Assembly: GCF_010093345.1 (NCBI RefSeq)
Contig: NZ_PDWT01000007.1
Coordinates: forward strand, 62,001-126,000
Direction: 5' to 3'
Length of the DNA stretch: 64,000 bases
DNA from: Pseudoxanthomonas yeongjuensis
Lineage (GTDB): Bacteria > Pseudomonadota > Gammaproteobacteria > Xanthomonadales > Xanthomonadaceae
Positions 27,634-35,748 of this stretch are shown here, in pieces; the stretch's first letter is position 1; each line of letters starts with the position of its first letter. The notes under the pieces are model-generated. The model worked only from the letters and a program-made list of their open reading frames with translations. It was not told the origin of the DNA and made no database searches. Made by a program: the position numbers and the translations under genes.

Positions 27634-28869
27634 GGCTAACAACCTCGGCGATTTTTCGCGGATCGGCAGGTTCGCCATCGCCGCGATCAAGGCCAGCACG
27701 ATATCCGCGTACCACATCCAGCTGTAGTCGCCGAGCCGTTCGATCGCCACGCCACCCAGCCACGCGCCGAAGAATCCGCCGATCTGGTGCGACAGCAAGG
27801 TCAGGCCGAACAGGGTTCCGAGGTAACGCGGACCGAACAGCTTGCCGATCAATCCGGCCGTCGGCGGCACCGTCGCCAGCCAGGTGAAGCCCAGCGCCGC
27901 GGCGAAAATGTAGAAGGTCATCGGCGTAGGTGGCGACACCAGATAGATCACGATCATCACCGCGCGGCTGGCGTACATCACCGCCAGGATCATCTTCATC
28001 CGGTAGCGTTGCCCCAGCGCACCGGCGACCAGGCTGCCGAGTACGTTGAATAGGCCGATCAAGGCAATGGAAGCGCCGGCGACGCTGGGCTGCAGGCCGC
28101 ACAGCGCGATCTCGCCGGGCAGGTGCGTGACCAGGAAGGCGATATGGAAGCCGCAGGTGAAGAAGCCCAGGTGCAACAGCCAGTAACTGCGATCGCGCGA
28201 TGCGAGTCGCAGTTGTTCGCGCAAGGTCATTTCCGCGGGTGACGTGCCGGTGGCGACAGCTCCGCTGGCCGCAGCGGCAGGTGCAGGCTTGCGCCGCAGC
28301 GGCCACGCCAGCGGCAGGGTCAGCAGCGAGGCGGCGGCGAGCCCGAACATGGCCACGCCCCAGCCCGTGGCAGTGATCGCCAATTGCACCAGCGGCGCGA
28401 ACACGAATTGGCCCAGCGATCCGCCGGCGTTGATGAACCCCGCTGCGAACGAACGCTTTTCCGGTGCCAGCCGCGAAGCGGTGGCGCCGATCAGGATGGA
28501 GAAACTTCCGGCGCCGGCGCCCGCCGCGGTCAGCAAGCCCAGCGTGAACATCAAGCCCCATTGCGAGGACATGAAAGGAGTCAGCGCCATGCCTCCTGCC
28601 AGCAACAGGCCGCCGGCCACCAGGATGCGGGTCGAACCCTGCTTGTCGGCGATCGCGCCGAACACCGGCTGCACCGCGCCCCACACGAACTGGCCGATGG
28701 CCAGGGCGAAACTGATCGCGGCGATGCCGACGCCGGTGGATTCATGGATCGGCGTGACGAACAGACCGGTGGTCTGGCGCACGCCCATGGTGATCATCAG
28801 CATCGCCGCCGCGGTCAGCAACAGGCCCCAGTGCATGCGTGGCGCGGGAGTCGCGCGATGGACGCTCAT
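27619..28869 (-). CDS. MFS transporter
   Basis: A 416-residue major facilitator with twelve predicted helices. Signatures are VRQTTGLFVTPIHESTGVG and GAIADKQGSTRILVAGG between helices 2 and 3; the halves are joined by a Pro/Ala-rich loop (RRKPAPAAAASGAVATG). It resembles the oxalate/formate antiporter-like and YbfB-like groups; the substrate is unknown. The ATG at 28869 overlaps the TGA of the MarR gene (ATGA), so the two are translationally coupled and the regulator probably controls the pair. The last four residues, VGAT, and the stop come from a GTAG REP, so the natural C-terminus has been replaced. Confidence 0.9.
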   Translation of the reverse strand: MSVHRATPAPRMHWGLLLTAAAMLMITMGVRQTTGLFVTPIHESTGVGIAAISFALAIGQFVWGAVQPVFGAIADKQGSTRILVAGGLLLAGGMALTPFMSSQWGLMFTLGLLTAAGAGAGSFSILIGATASRLAPEKRSFAAGFINAGGSLGQFVFAPLVQLAITATGWGVAMFGLAAASLLTLPLAWPLRRKPAPAAAASGAVATGTSPAEMTLREQLRLASRDRSYWLLHLGFFTCGFHIAFLVTHLPGEIALCGLQPSVAGASIALIGLFNVLGSLVAGALGQRYRMKMILAVMYASRAVMIVIYLVSPPTPMTFYIFAAALGFTWLATVPPTAGLIGKLFGPRYLGTLFGLTLLSHQIGGFFGAWLGGVAIERLGDYSWMWYADIVLALIAAMANLPIREKSPRLLAVGAT

Positions 28870-29300
28870 GCATCGGCTCCGGGCAGGTTCAAGGCCTGGT
28901 CCAGCGCATCCAGGTCGGTATTGAGGCGCAGGGTGGCTTGTTTCCCATACTGCTTCTCCAGTCGTTGCTGGGCGCATTGCCAATGCGGCATGGCCTTGGC
29001 GATGCGTTTGCGGCCCGCAGCGGTGATGGCGATGACGCGTTGGCGCGCGTCTTCGCCACGCGTCTCCTTAAGCCAGCCGGCGTCGATGAGCGGTTTCAGG
29101 TTGCGGGTCAGGGTACTGCGGTCCATGCCCGCCGTGGCCGCCAGTTCGCCGAGCGTGCGCGGCTGCGGTTCGGCCCGGCGCAGGATCGAGTATTCGTTGA
29201 GGCTCAGGTCCACCGCCGCCAGTTCCCGGTCATAGACCTGGGAAACCTGCCTGGCGGCGCGGCGCAGGCGGAAGCAGGTGCAGGCACTGGGGAAGGACAT
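28866..29300 (-). CDS. MarR-family transcriptional regulator
   Basis: A 144-residue winged-helix regulator. The DNA-binding part is NEYSILRRAEPQPRTLGELA and TAGMDRSTLTRNLKPLIDAG, and the wing EDARQRVIAITAAGRKRI. The ATG at 29300 is preferred because GGAA lies seven bases upstream; ATGs at 29312 and 29333 are in frame too. A perfect 12-base palindrome stands just upstream at 29339. It forms a coupled operon with the MFS transporter and probably represses it until a ligand binds. Confidence 0.88.
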   Translation of the reverse strand: MSFPSACTCFRLRRAARQVSQVYDRELAAVDLSLNEYSILRRAEPQPRTLGELAATAGMDRSTLTRNLKPLIDAGWLKETRGEDARQRVIAITAAGRKRIAKAMPHWQCAQQRLEKQYGKQATLRLNTDLDALDQALNLPGADA

Positions 29301-29338
29301 GGCGGGTTCCATCGCAGTCGGGTTCCGGCGCATGGTAA

Positions 29339-29350
29339 GTGCATATGCAC
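29339..29350. promoter_or_regulatory. Palindrome GTGCATATGCAC, likely MarR operator
   Basis: This perfect 12-base palindrome lies 39 bases upstream of the chosen MarR start, where an autoregulated MarR protein would bind. MarR-family operators are often such short palindromes. Binding is inferred from position only. Confidence 0.5.
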
Positions 29351-29362
29351 ATTAATGTCGAG

Positions 29363-29389
29363 GGCATCGATGCGGAACGCATCGATGCC
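29363..29389. repeat. 12-bp inverted repeat upstream of marR
   Basis: GGCATCGATGCG and CGCATCGATGCC are separated by GAA. There is no T-run on either side. It lies between the MarR promoter and the terminator of the TonB receptor gene. Confidence 0.6.
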
Positions 29390-29427
29390 AAAGAAAGAGG
29401 GCGGCCGCCTTGACGGCGACCGCCCTC
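29388..29427 (-). terminator. Terminator of the ZnuD-like receptor gene
   Basis: On the minus strand a 13-base stem with one mismatch (GAGGGCGGTCGCC with GGCGGCCGCCCTC) is followed by TTTCTTT, 24 bases after the stop codon. Confidence 0.85.
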
Positions 29428-29450
29428 GATCCGGTCCTACGATTGGCGGA

Positions 29451-31532
29451 TCAGAAGAACACGCGGACCCCGAACGACGCGCTGCGACCCGGCAGCATCA
29501 CGCTGTCCTTGAGGAACGAGGTATGCACGCGCGCTGCCTCGTTGGTGAGGTTGCTGCCATCCAGGAACACTTCCCACGCCGTATCGTCGTTGTCGTGGTG
29601 CCAGGCCAGGTGCGCATCGACCAGGGTGTAGCCGGCGGTGGGCGTTTCGCCTGCGGCGACCTTGTCCTGCTTCTGGTAGCGGGTCGCGCCCAGCGAGGCG
29701 CGCCACGACGGGTTGGACCAACGCAGCTGGGTGCCGAAGCGCGACGGTGCGATGCGCGGCAGGTTGCCGCCGTCGGCCAGGGTGCCGCGCACGGTGTCGC
29801 CGAATACGCGCAGGTCCCAGGTCCCGGTTTCGTTGTCGGCCAGGTGGAAGGTGGCTTCGCCCTCGAAACCGTGGAAGCGCGCGTCGGCCTGGGTCCACTG
29901 GCGGATCGGCAGGTACTCGTCCTCCTCGTCCCAGTACCACTGCTCGCCGGTGTCGGCGATGTAGATGAAATCGTTGAAGCGGTTGTAATACGCGGAGAAT
30001 TTCGCATCGACCCAGTCGTTCCGGTATTGCGCGCCTATTTCCAACTGGTTGGCCGCTTCTTTCCGCAGATCCGCGCTACCGATTTCATAGGCGAGGGTGG
30101 CGATGTGCGGGCCATCGGCGAACAATTCCTCCTCGACCGGCGCGCGTTCGGCGTGGTCCAGGTTGGCGGTCAGGCGCCAGCGTTCGTTCAACTTCCAGCC
30201 ACCGCCCAGCGAGGCGCTGACCGGCTTGAAATCGCGCGAGGCTTGAGCTGCCGGGTCGTATTCGACCTTGTCGATGCGTGCGCCCAGGTCGAGTTGCAAT
30301 GCATCCCACTGCTTGCGCGCAACGCCGAACAGGCCCAGCGAGCGCGTGTCGGTCCGCGGGACGAAGGATTCTTCGCCGATCGCTTCGAAGGTGGAAGCGC
30401 CGCCCTGCAAACCCGCCGCGGTCTGCCAGCCGTTGCCGAAAGCGAAGGAGGCTTCCACGCGGCCTTCGTTGGCCTGCTTGTTGAAGGTGGTGCCGACTTC
30501 CTCGCCTTCGAACTCGACGTGGCTGTAGTCGGTATGGCCGAAGCTGTAGCGCAGGCCGCTGCCTTCGCCCCAGGGAGCGGTCAATGCGCCTTTCAGGTCG
30601 TAGCGGTTCTGGCGCATGCGCAGCCACACGCCGCGTTCGCCCTCGGCGAGGTCGCCGGGTTCGCCGGGGTTGCCGTAATCGTCCTCGAAACGCGCAGCGG
30701 AAACACCGACGAAGCCCCAGTCGCCCAGCAGCGAACCGCCGACCGATCCGGTATGCGTGTCGATGAAGGAATTGGCCTGGCGGCCCTCTGGTGTGTCGTA
30801 GTCCCTGGCGTTGCGGTAGACCGCGTCGGCATGCAGCGCGAAGCGATCGTTGCCGCCGTCGATGCGGGCCATGGCGGTACTGCCGTCGCGGTCGCCGGCA
30901 TCGAAGCGCGCTTCGGCACGGCCGCTGAAGCCATCGGCGATCGGCGCTTCGGGAATACGTCCGTCGACGACATTGACCACGCCGCCGATCGCGCCGCTGC
31001 CGTAGAGCAGGGTGGACGGACCCTTCAACACTTCGATCTGGTCCGCGAGGAACGATTCCACCGCAGGCGAGTGGTCCTGGCTGATGGTGGAGACGTCCTG
31101 GGTGGACAGGCCATTGCTGAGTACGGCGACGCGCGGGCCGTCCAGGCCGCGCAGGATCGGGCGGCCGACGCCCGGGCCGAAGTTGGAGCTCTGCACGCCG
31201 GGCAGGCTGGAGATGGTCTCGCCCAGGCTGGCGGCGCGGTCCTCGTCCAGACGTTCGCCGGCCAGTACTTCGGTCGGCTTGCTCAAGGCATCGGCGGAGT
31301 CGCGCAAGGGACTGGCGGTGACGACGACGCCGTCCAGGTCCTTCACATGGCGATCCCTGGAGTCCGCGTCGGTGTGGCGGGTGTCGGAGGGCGGCGAATC
31401 CAAGTCGGTGCCAGCAGCGCCCGCGCTGTCCGCGGTAGCGGCCCAGGAAAGCGCCGGGAGCGCCGTCGGGAACAGGATCAGGGCCAGGGCGAGAGTGAGC
31501 CTGCGGCGGAGGTGGGTCGGGCGTGGGGTCAT
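29451..31532 (-). CDS. TonB-dependent receptor, ZnuD-like zinc receptor
   Basis: A 693-residue outer-membrane receptor. A signal peptide (to about residue 32) leads to a TonB box-like DGVVVTASPL, the plug domain (LGETISSLPGVQSSNFGPGV, RPILRGLDGPRVAVLSNGLS, VEVLKGP-type QIEVLKGPSTLLYGSGAIGG) and a 22-strand barrel ending in SFGVRVFF. The sequence type is that of ZnuD of Neisseria and its relatives, which import zinc. His/Asp-rich loops (WHHDNDDTAW, TDADSRDRH) fit metal binding. It is divergent from a MerC-like gene across a Zur-box-like palindrome, with zur itself nearby. Zinc as substrate is well supported by context but not proven. Confidence 0.88.
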   Translation of the reverse strand: MTPRPTHLRRRLTLALALILFPTALPALSWAATADSAGAAGTDLDSPPSDTRHTDADSRDRHVKDLDGVVVTASPLRDSADALSKPTEVLAGERLDEDRAASLGETISSLPGVQSSNFGPGVGRPILRGLDGPRVAVLSNGLSTQDVSTISQDHSPAVESFLADQIEVLKGPSTLLYGSGAIGGVVNVVDGRIPEAPIADGFSGRAEARFDAGDRDGSTAMARIDGGNDRFALHADAVYRNARDYDTPEGRQANSFIDTHTGSVGGSLLGDWGFVGVSAARFEDDYGNPGEPGDLAEGERGVWLRMRQNRYDLKGALTAPWGEGSGLRYSFGHTDYSHVEFEGEEVGTTFNKQANEGRVEASFAFGNGWQTAAGLQGGASTFEAIGEESFVPRTDTRSLGLFGVARKQWDALQLDLGARIDKVEYDPAAQASRDFKPVSASLGGGWKLNERWRLTANLDHAERAPVEEELFADGPHIATLAYEIGSADLRKEAANQLEIGAQYRNDWVDAKFSAYYNRFNDFIYIADTGEQWYWDEEDEYLPIRQWTQADARFHGFEGEATFHLADNETGTWDLRVFGDTVRGTLADGGNLPRIAPSRFGTQLRWSNPSWRASLGATRYQKQDKVAAGETPTAGYTLVDAHLAWHHDNDDTAWEVFLDGSNLTNEAARVHTSFLKDSVMLPGRSASFGVRVFF

Positions 31533-31565
31533 GATGGGATCCGTGAGGGCTGGAGAATTCGAGAC

Positions 31566-31588
31566 AGATGTTATAATATTTCATTCGT
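31566..31588. promoter_or_regulatory. Zur-box-like operator between the receptor and MerC-like genes
   Basis: GATGTTATAATATTTCATTC matches the core GTTATAATAT of gammaproteobacterial Zur boxes, such as that in front of znuABC of E. coli. It is an imperfect inverted repeat. It lies 34 bases from the receptor start and about 30 from the MerC-like start, so one bound Zur dimer could silence both genes. Confidence 0.75.
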
Positions 31589-31618
31589 GAAATACGACCC
31601 GTCCCAAAAGTCATACTG

Positions 31619-32032
31619 ATGCCCATGGATTTCCGCCTCCGCCGCCTGCTCGATCGTTTCGGCGCCACCGGTTCGATGATCTGCGCCGTGCACTGCGCGC
31701 TGACGCCACTGCTACTGGCGGCGATCCCCTCGTTAGGGCTGTCGAGATGGCTCGGAGATGGCTTCGAACGTGGTTTCGTCGTGTTCGTGACCGTGCTGGG
31801 CCTGTTCAGCCTGCTCTGGGGCTATCGCCGCCATCGTGCGTTCCGCGCGCTGAGCCTGCTGCTGGTCGGACTGGCGATCCTCTGGGCGGGGGCCTACTAC
31901 CCGCCGTTGCATCATCAGGTAATCGTGCACGCCATCGTCATGACCCTGGGCGGCACCCTGGTGGGCCTGGCGCACGTGGTCAACCTGCGCCTCAACCACT
32001 GGCACGTACACGATGCCAGCTGTGCGCATTGA
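31619..32032 (+). CDS. MerC-domain membrane protein
   Basis: A 137-residue membrane protein with four hydrophobic helices and the MerC-type motif GSMICAVHCALTPLLLAAIP near the N-terminus, whose Cys residues and His could bind a soft metal. The C-terminal NHWHVHDASCAH is rich in His and has a Cys. MerC of mercury transposons carries mercuric ions, but the chromosomal relatives next to ZnuD-type receptors are probably part of zinc handling. It shares its promoter region and the Zur-like box with the receptor. ATGs at 31619 and 31625 are both possible starts. Confidence 0.85.
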   Translation: MPMDFRLRRLLDRFGATGSMICAVHCALTPLLLAAIPSLGLSRWLGDGFERGFVVFVTVLGLFSLLWGYRRHRAFRALSLLLVGLAILWAGAYYPPLHHQVIVHAIVMTLGGTLVGLAHVVNLRLNHWHVHDASCAH

Positions 32033-32095
32033 GGCCTGCGTGATAGGCTTTGCGGCCTCGCGCGCAAGGCGCAGCAATCGAATCAGGAGCAAACC

Positions 32096-32278
32096 ATGGG
32101 TAAGGGTGATCGCAAGACCGCCAAGGGCAAGCGCACCAACGCTAGCTATGGCAATGCACGCAAGCATGCAGTGAAGGCCGCCGTGGGCGTCGCCGCCCCC
32201 GTCTCCAAGAAGACCATTACCAAGGCAGCGCCGGCGAAGAAGGCCGTGGCCAAGAAGACGGTGGCAAAAGCCGGCTGA
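32096..32278 (+). CDS. Ribosomal protein bTHX-like with basic tail
   Basis: A 60-residue very basic protein. MGKGDRKTAKGKRTNASYGN is the signature of the bTHX (Thx) family of 30S ribosome-associated peptides, first known from Thermus and chloroplasts. The rest is a Lys/Ala-rich tail (KAAPAKKAVAKKTVAKAG) resembling histone H1-like proteins. AGGAG lies six bases before the ATG and a terminator follows directly. It is a stand-alone gene. Binding to the ribosome is inferred from the family; the tail could also bind nucleic acid. Confidence 0.85.
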   Translation: MGKGDRKTAKGKRTNASYGNARKHAVKAAVGVAAPVSKKTITKAAPAKKAVAKKTVAKAG

Positions 32279-32300
32279 TCGGTTCGTTCCGGTCATGCAC

Positions 32301-32330
32301 AAAACGCGACGCCTGGCGTCGCGTTTTCGT
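32301..32330 (+). terminator. Terminator after the bTHX-like gene
   Basis: A perfect 12-base stem (AAAACGCGACGC with GCGTCGCGTTTT) and a three-base loop, ending in TTTT, lies 22 bases after the stop codon. Confidence 0.9.
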
Positions 32331-32363
32331 TTGCGGGGAATGCGTTGCAGACGCCTTGTCCCC

Positions 32364-32452
32364 GTAGGAGCGGGCCTTGTCCGCGATGCTCTTGCGCAAT
32401 CTGACCGAAGGCACCCTGACCGAAGGGCATCGCGCCCAAGGGGCGCTCCTAC
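32364..32452. repeat. GTAG REP pair at the 3' end of hutI
   Basis: GTAGGAGCGGGCCTTGTCCG and the inverted CGCCCAAGGGGCGCTCCTAC bracket a longer centre with a small direct repeat, CTGACCGAAGG/CTGACCGAAGG. On the minus strand the GTAG of the right arm provides the stop codon of hutI. Confidence 0.85.
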
Positions 32453-33681
32453 AACAGCTTGCCTCCGTTGGCGTAGATCGCGGCGGGTGGATTGCCGCCC
32501 AGCCAATAGGCCAGCTCGGCCGGCTGGCGAATGCTCCAGCAGGCGAAGTCCGCGCGCATGCCCACGCGCAACACGCCACGATCACCCAGTCCCAATGCGC
32601 GCGCCGCGTTGATGGTGGCGCCGCGCAATGCTTCCTCCGGCGTCAGCCGGAAATGGGTGCAGGCCAGCGACATCGCCAGGCGCAGCGATTGCAGCGGGGA
32701 AGTGCCGGGATTGCAATCGGTAGCCACGGCCATCGGCACGCCATGCCGGCGGAAGGCGTCGAGCGGCGGCAACACGGTTTCGCGCAGGCAGTGGTACGCG
32801 CCCGGCAGCAGCACCGCGACGGTGCCGGTTGCGGCCATCGCCGCCACCCCGGCTTCGGAAGTGTGTTCGACATGGTCCGCCGACAGGCCGCCGAACTCCG
32901 CGACCAGCGACCCGCCGCCGCCATCGCTCAACTGGTCGGCGTGGAGCTTGACCGGCAGTCCCAGTGTCCGTGCCGCTTCGAACACGCGTCGCGTCTGCGC
33001 AGCGCTGAATCCGATGCGTTCGCAAAAAGCATCCACCGCATCCACCAGGCCTTCGTCGTGCAGGCGCGGCAGCCATCCGCAGACCGCATCGATGTACTCG
33101 TCCGCACGGCCCGCGAATTCCGGCGGCAGCGCATGCGCGCCGAGGAAGGTCGTGCGCACGGTGATGCCCAGTCCGTCGCCGATCCGCCGCGCCACCCGCA
33201 GCATCTTGCGTTCGTTGTCGAAGTCCAGGCCGTAGCCGGATTTGATCTCCAACGTGGTCACGCCGTCGTCGCGCAGGGCGCGGGCGCGGGGCAGGGACTG
33301 GTCGAACAGCTCGTCCTCGCTCGCGGCACGCGTGGCCAGCACGCTGGAAACGATGCCGCCGCCGTTGCGCGCGATTTCCTCGTAGCTCGCCCCTTGCAGG
33401 CGTTGCTCGAATTCGCCGGCGCGATCGCCGGCGAACACGGTATGGGTGTGGCAATCGATCAGGCCCGGGGCGATCCAGCCGCCTGCGGCCTCGATCACCT
33501 CATGGGCCAAGGTCGAAGCGGCTCCCGGCAATTGCGAGCGGGGACCAGCGTAGGCGATGAGGCCGTCGCGCCAGCCCAGCGCGGCGTCCTCGATGGTGCC
33601 GTAGCCGGCGTTACCTTCCAGCGTCGCCAGGCTGATGCCGGTGATCAACCCATCCCACAACGGTTCGAGATTCGTGCCCAT
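32449..33681 (-). CDS. hutI: Imidazolonepropionase
   Basis: A 410-residue metal-dependent amidohydrolase, third step of histidine catabolism: it opens imidazolone-5-propionate to N-formimino-glutamate. [20 protein letters not shown] carries the first metal histidines, [10 protein letters not shown] and [10 protein letters not shown] are family-specific, [10 protein letters not shown] holds a further His, and [14 protein letters not shown] the catalytic Asp. The ATG at 33681 starts the protein directly. It is divergent from hutF with 59 bases between start codons. Its stop codon is provided by a REP. Confidence 0.95.
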   Translation of the reverse strand: MGTNLEPLWDGLITGISLATLEGNAGYGTIEDAALGWRDGLIAYAGPRSQLPGAASTLAHEVIEAAGGWIAPGLIDCHTHTVFAGDRAGEFEQRLQGASYEEIARNGGGIVSSVLATRAASEDELFDQSLPRARALRDDGVTTLEIKSGYGLDFDNERKMLRVARRIGDGLGITVRTTFLGAHALPPEFAGRADEYIDAVCGWLPRLHDEGLVDAVDAFCERIGFSAAQTRRVFEAARTLGLPVKLHADQLSDGGGGSLVAEFGGLSADHVEHTSEAGVAAMAATGTVAVLLPGAYHCLRETVLPPLDAFRRHGVPMAVATDCNPGTSPLQSLRLAMSLACTHFRLTPEEALRGATINAARALGLGDRGVLRVGMRADFACWSIRQPAELAYWLGGNPPAAIYANGGKLL

Positions 33682-33740
33682 GGCGCGATTGTAGACGCTG
33701 GCCAGTCGCGTTCCCGTGGGAGTCGGGCGAGAATGCGGGC

Positions 33741-35024
33741 ATGAGCCAGACCCAAGCACCGCAGTTGTGGACACCTGAAGGCTGGGCGCGGGCGGCCATC
33801 GACGCCCTCCCCGCAGGCGCATGGATCGTCCCCGGCATCGCCAATCTGCATTCGCACGCCTTCCAGCGCGCCATGGCTGGACTGGCCGAGCGCCAGACCC
33901 ATCCGCAGGACAGTTTCTGGACTTGGCGCGAAACCATGTACCGCTTCGCCGCGCGCATGGATCCGGACAGCACCTACGCGGTGGCCACGCAGTTGTACGC
34001 GGAAATGCTGGAAGCCGGCTACGCCAGCGTCTGCGAATTCCATTACCTGCACCACGCGCCCGATGGCCGTCCTTACGCCGATCCGGCGGCGATGTCGCGC
34101 GCTTTGATCGCCGCCGCGCGCGATACCGGCATCCGCATGACCCTGTTGCCGGTGCTGTACATGACCGGCGGTTTCGATGGGCGCGCGTTGTCGGCGCGCC
34201 AGCAGCGTTTCGGTCATGACGTCGAAGGATTCCTGCGCCTGCTGCAGACCTTGCGCGCGGAGGAAAACCCGTCGTTGCGCATCGGCTGCGCCTTCCACAG
34301 CCTGCGCGCGGTGCCAGAAGCGGCGATGCGCGAAGTGCTTGCGGCGCTGCCGGCGGACGCGCCGGTGCACCTCCACATCTCCGAACAGATCGGCGAAGTG
34401 CAGGATTGCCTCGCCTTGCGTGGCGCACGTCCGGTCGAGTGGCTGCAGCAGAATTTCGAGGTCGATCCGCGCTGGACGCTGGTCCATGCCACCCACCTGA
34501 CCGAGACCGAAACCAGGCAGCTCGCCGCCAGCGGCGCCACCGTGGCGATCTGTCCGACCACCGAGGCGAACCTGGGCGATGGCCTGTTCCCGCTGCGCGC
34601 ATACCTGGATGCGGGCGGCGCCTGGGGCATCGGTTCGGATTCGCATATCTCGGTGTCGCCGGTGGAGGAACTGCGCTGGCTGGAATATGGCCAGCGGCTG
34701 ATCACCCGTCATCGCAACATCGCTGTCAACGAGGGCTCGACCAGTGTCGGCGAAACCCTGCTGCGCGGTGTGCATGCCAGCGCGTACCAGTCCACCGGCC
34801 AGGTAGGAGAAGGGGACTTTGTGGTCCTTGATACCGATGCCGCGATCTTCGCCGGCGTGAGGGAAGACGACGCCATCGACCGCTGGATATTCAGCGGCAA
34901 CCGCAACGCGGTGCGTGAGGTCCGCGTCGCCGGCAAGCGCGTGGTCGCTGAGGGACGGCACGCTGATCGCGATGCGATTGCAGTGCGATACCGGCAGGTA
35001 CTGCAGGCACTGCTCGCCGATTGA
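33741..35024 (+). CDS. hutF: Formimidoylglutamate deiminase
   Basis: A 427-residue amidohydrolase that removes ammonia from N-formimino-glutamate, giving N-formyl-glutamate, in the five-step histidine route used by pseudomonads and xanthomonads. [20 protein letters not shown] holds the metal Hx[21 protein letters not shown] and [18 protein letters not shown] the other ligands. The N-terminus before IVPG is only about 28 residues, some 20-30 fewer than in typical HutF, so the first strands of the small beta-domain appear to be missing. The active site is complete. Confidence 0.93.
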   Translation: MSQTQAPQLWTPEGWARAAIDALPAGAWIVPGIANLHSHAFQRAMAGLAERQTHPQDSFWTWRETMYRFAARMDPDSTYAVATQLYAEMLEAGYASVCEFHYLHHAPDGRPYADPAAMSRALIAAARDTGIRMTLLPVLYMTGGFDGRALSARQQRFGHDVEGFLRLLQTLRAEENPSLRIGCAFHSLRAVPEAAMREVLAALPADAPVHLHISEQIGEVQDCLALRGARPVEWLQQNFEVDPRWTLVHATHLTETETRQLAASGATVAICPTTEANLGDGLFPLRAYLDAGGAWGIGSDSHISVSPVEELRWLEYGQRLITRHRNIAVNEGSTSVGETLLRGVHASAYQSTGQVGEGDFVVLDTDAAIFAGVREDDAIDRWIFSGNRNAVREVRVAGKRVVAEGRHADRDAIAVRYRQVLQALLAD

Positions 35025-35040
35025 AAGCGAACATCTCTTT

Positions 35041-35107
35041 GTAGATCCGAGCTTGCTCGGATGCTCTGGCCTCAACGCGAAAAGCATCCGAGCAAGCTCG
35101 GATCCAC
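35041..35107. repeat. GTAG REP pair, variant, after hutF
   Basis: GTAGATCCGAGCTTGCTCGG and the inverted CCGAGCAAGCTCGGATCCAC bracket a 17-base centre. The sequence differs from the GTAGGAGC group but keeps the GTAG head and the nested palindrome. It lies between the convergent hutF and ogt genes. Confidence 0.88.
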
Positions 35108-35147
35108 GCCCCCAAGGAAGTCCCCTTGGGGGACAAAGATCAGGCCG

Positions 35148-35645
35148 TCAAATCAGCAGATCGCCTTGCGGCAATGCGCCTTCCAGTTCCAGCAGGAACT
35201 GCTTGGTCGGCAGGCCGCCGCCGAAACCGGTCAGCGAACCATCGGCGCCGATCACCCGATGGCAGGGCAGCACGATCGGCAACGGATTGCGCCCATTGGC
35301 CGCGCCCACCGCGCGCATCGCGGTCGGCTTGCCCACGCGCCGGGCGAGCTGCGCATAGCTGATGGTTTCGCCGTAGGGAATCGTGGCCAGGGTCCGCCAC
35401 ACCTCTTTCTGGAAGGTGGTGCCCTGCGGCGCCAGCGGCAGGTCGAAATCCCTGCGCTTGCCAGCGAAATACTCCTCCAACTGAGAACGCGCCGTGCGCA
35501 GTGCCGCATGGTCGCCTTCCTGCCAGTCCGGCAAGCGCGCCATGGGGTGCCGCGGGGAATGGAATTCGATCAGATGCAGGCCTTCGTCGCTGGCCGCAAG
35601 CAGCAACGGGTCTACCGGGCTGTCGATGTATTGGTAGAAGATCAT
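35148..35645 (-). CDS. ogt: Methylated-DNA-protein-cysteine methyltransferase
   Basis: A 165-residue suicide repair protein that takes the methyl group from O6-methylguanine. IPYGETISYAQLARRVGKP is the DNA-binding helix region and LPIVLPCHRVIGADGSLTGF the acceptor site with its Cys in PCHRV. The short N-terminal domain (about residues 1-75) is of the Ogt/AdaB type. The ATG at 35645 starts it; the open frame upstream is read from a REP. It lies behind the Ada-AlkA fusion gene on the same strand, with a REP between them; together they form an alkylation repair pair. Confidence 0.93.
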   Translation of the reverse strand: MIFYQYIDSPVDPLLLAASDEGLHLIEFHSPRHPMARLPDWQEGDHAALRTARSQLEEYFAGKRRDFDLPLAPQGTTFQKEVWRTLATIPYGETISYAQLARRVGKPTAMRAVGAANGRNPLPIVLPCHRVIGADGSLTGFGGGLPTKQFLLELEGALPQGDLLI

Positions 35646-35685
35646 CGGTAATTCCTGTATTGCGGCATGTTTGGGTGTGGAAGGT

Positions 35686-35748
35686 GTAGGAGCGACGTAA
35701 GTCGCGAAGCCATCCAAAGATTTCCTTCGCGACTCACGTCGCTCCTAC
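35686..35748. repeat. GTAG REP pair between ogt and the Ada-AlkA gene
   Basis: GTAGGAGCGACGTAAGTCGC and its inverse with one change (CTCACGTCGC) bracket a 21-base centre. The right arm encodes VGAT and the TGA stop of the Ada-AlkA fusion. It separates two genes on the same strand and may mark the end of one mRNA segment. Confidence 0.9.

Noticed and set aside
29363-29389. Terminator for the MarR side
   Set aside because: The 12-bp hairpin has no T-run on either strand and lies upstream of marR, not downstream of a gene.
28839-31619. A 926-residue open frame on the plus strand across the TonB receptor
   Set aside because: It is exactly antisense to a receptor with all family motifs; high GC keeps the antisense frame open. 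Its peptide has no recognisable domain.
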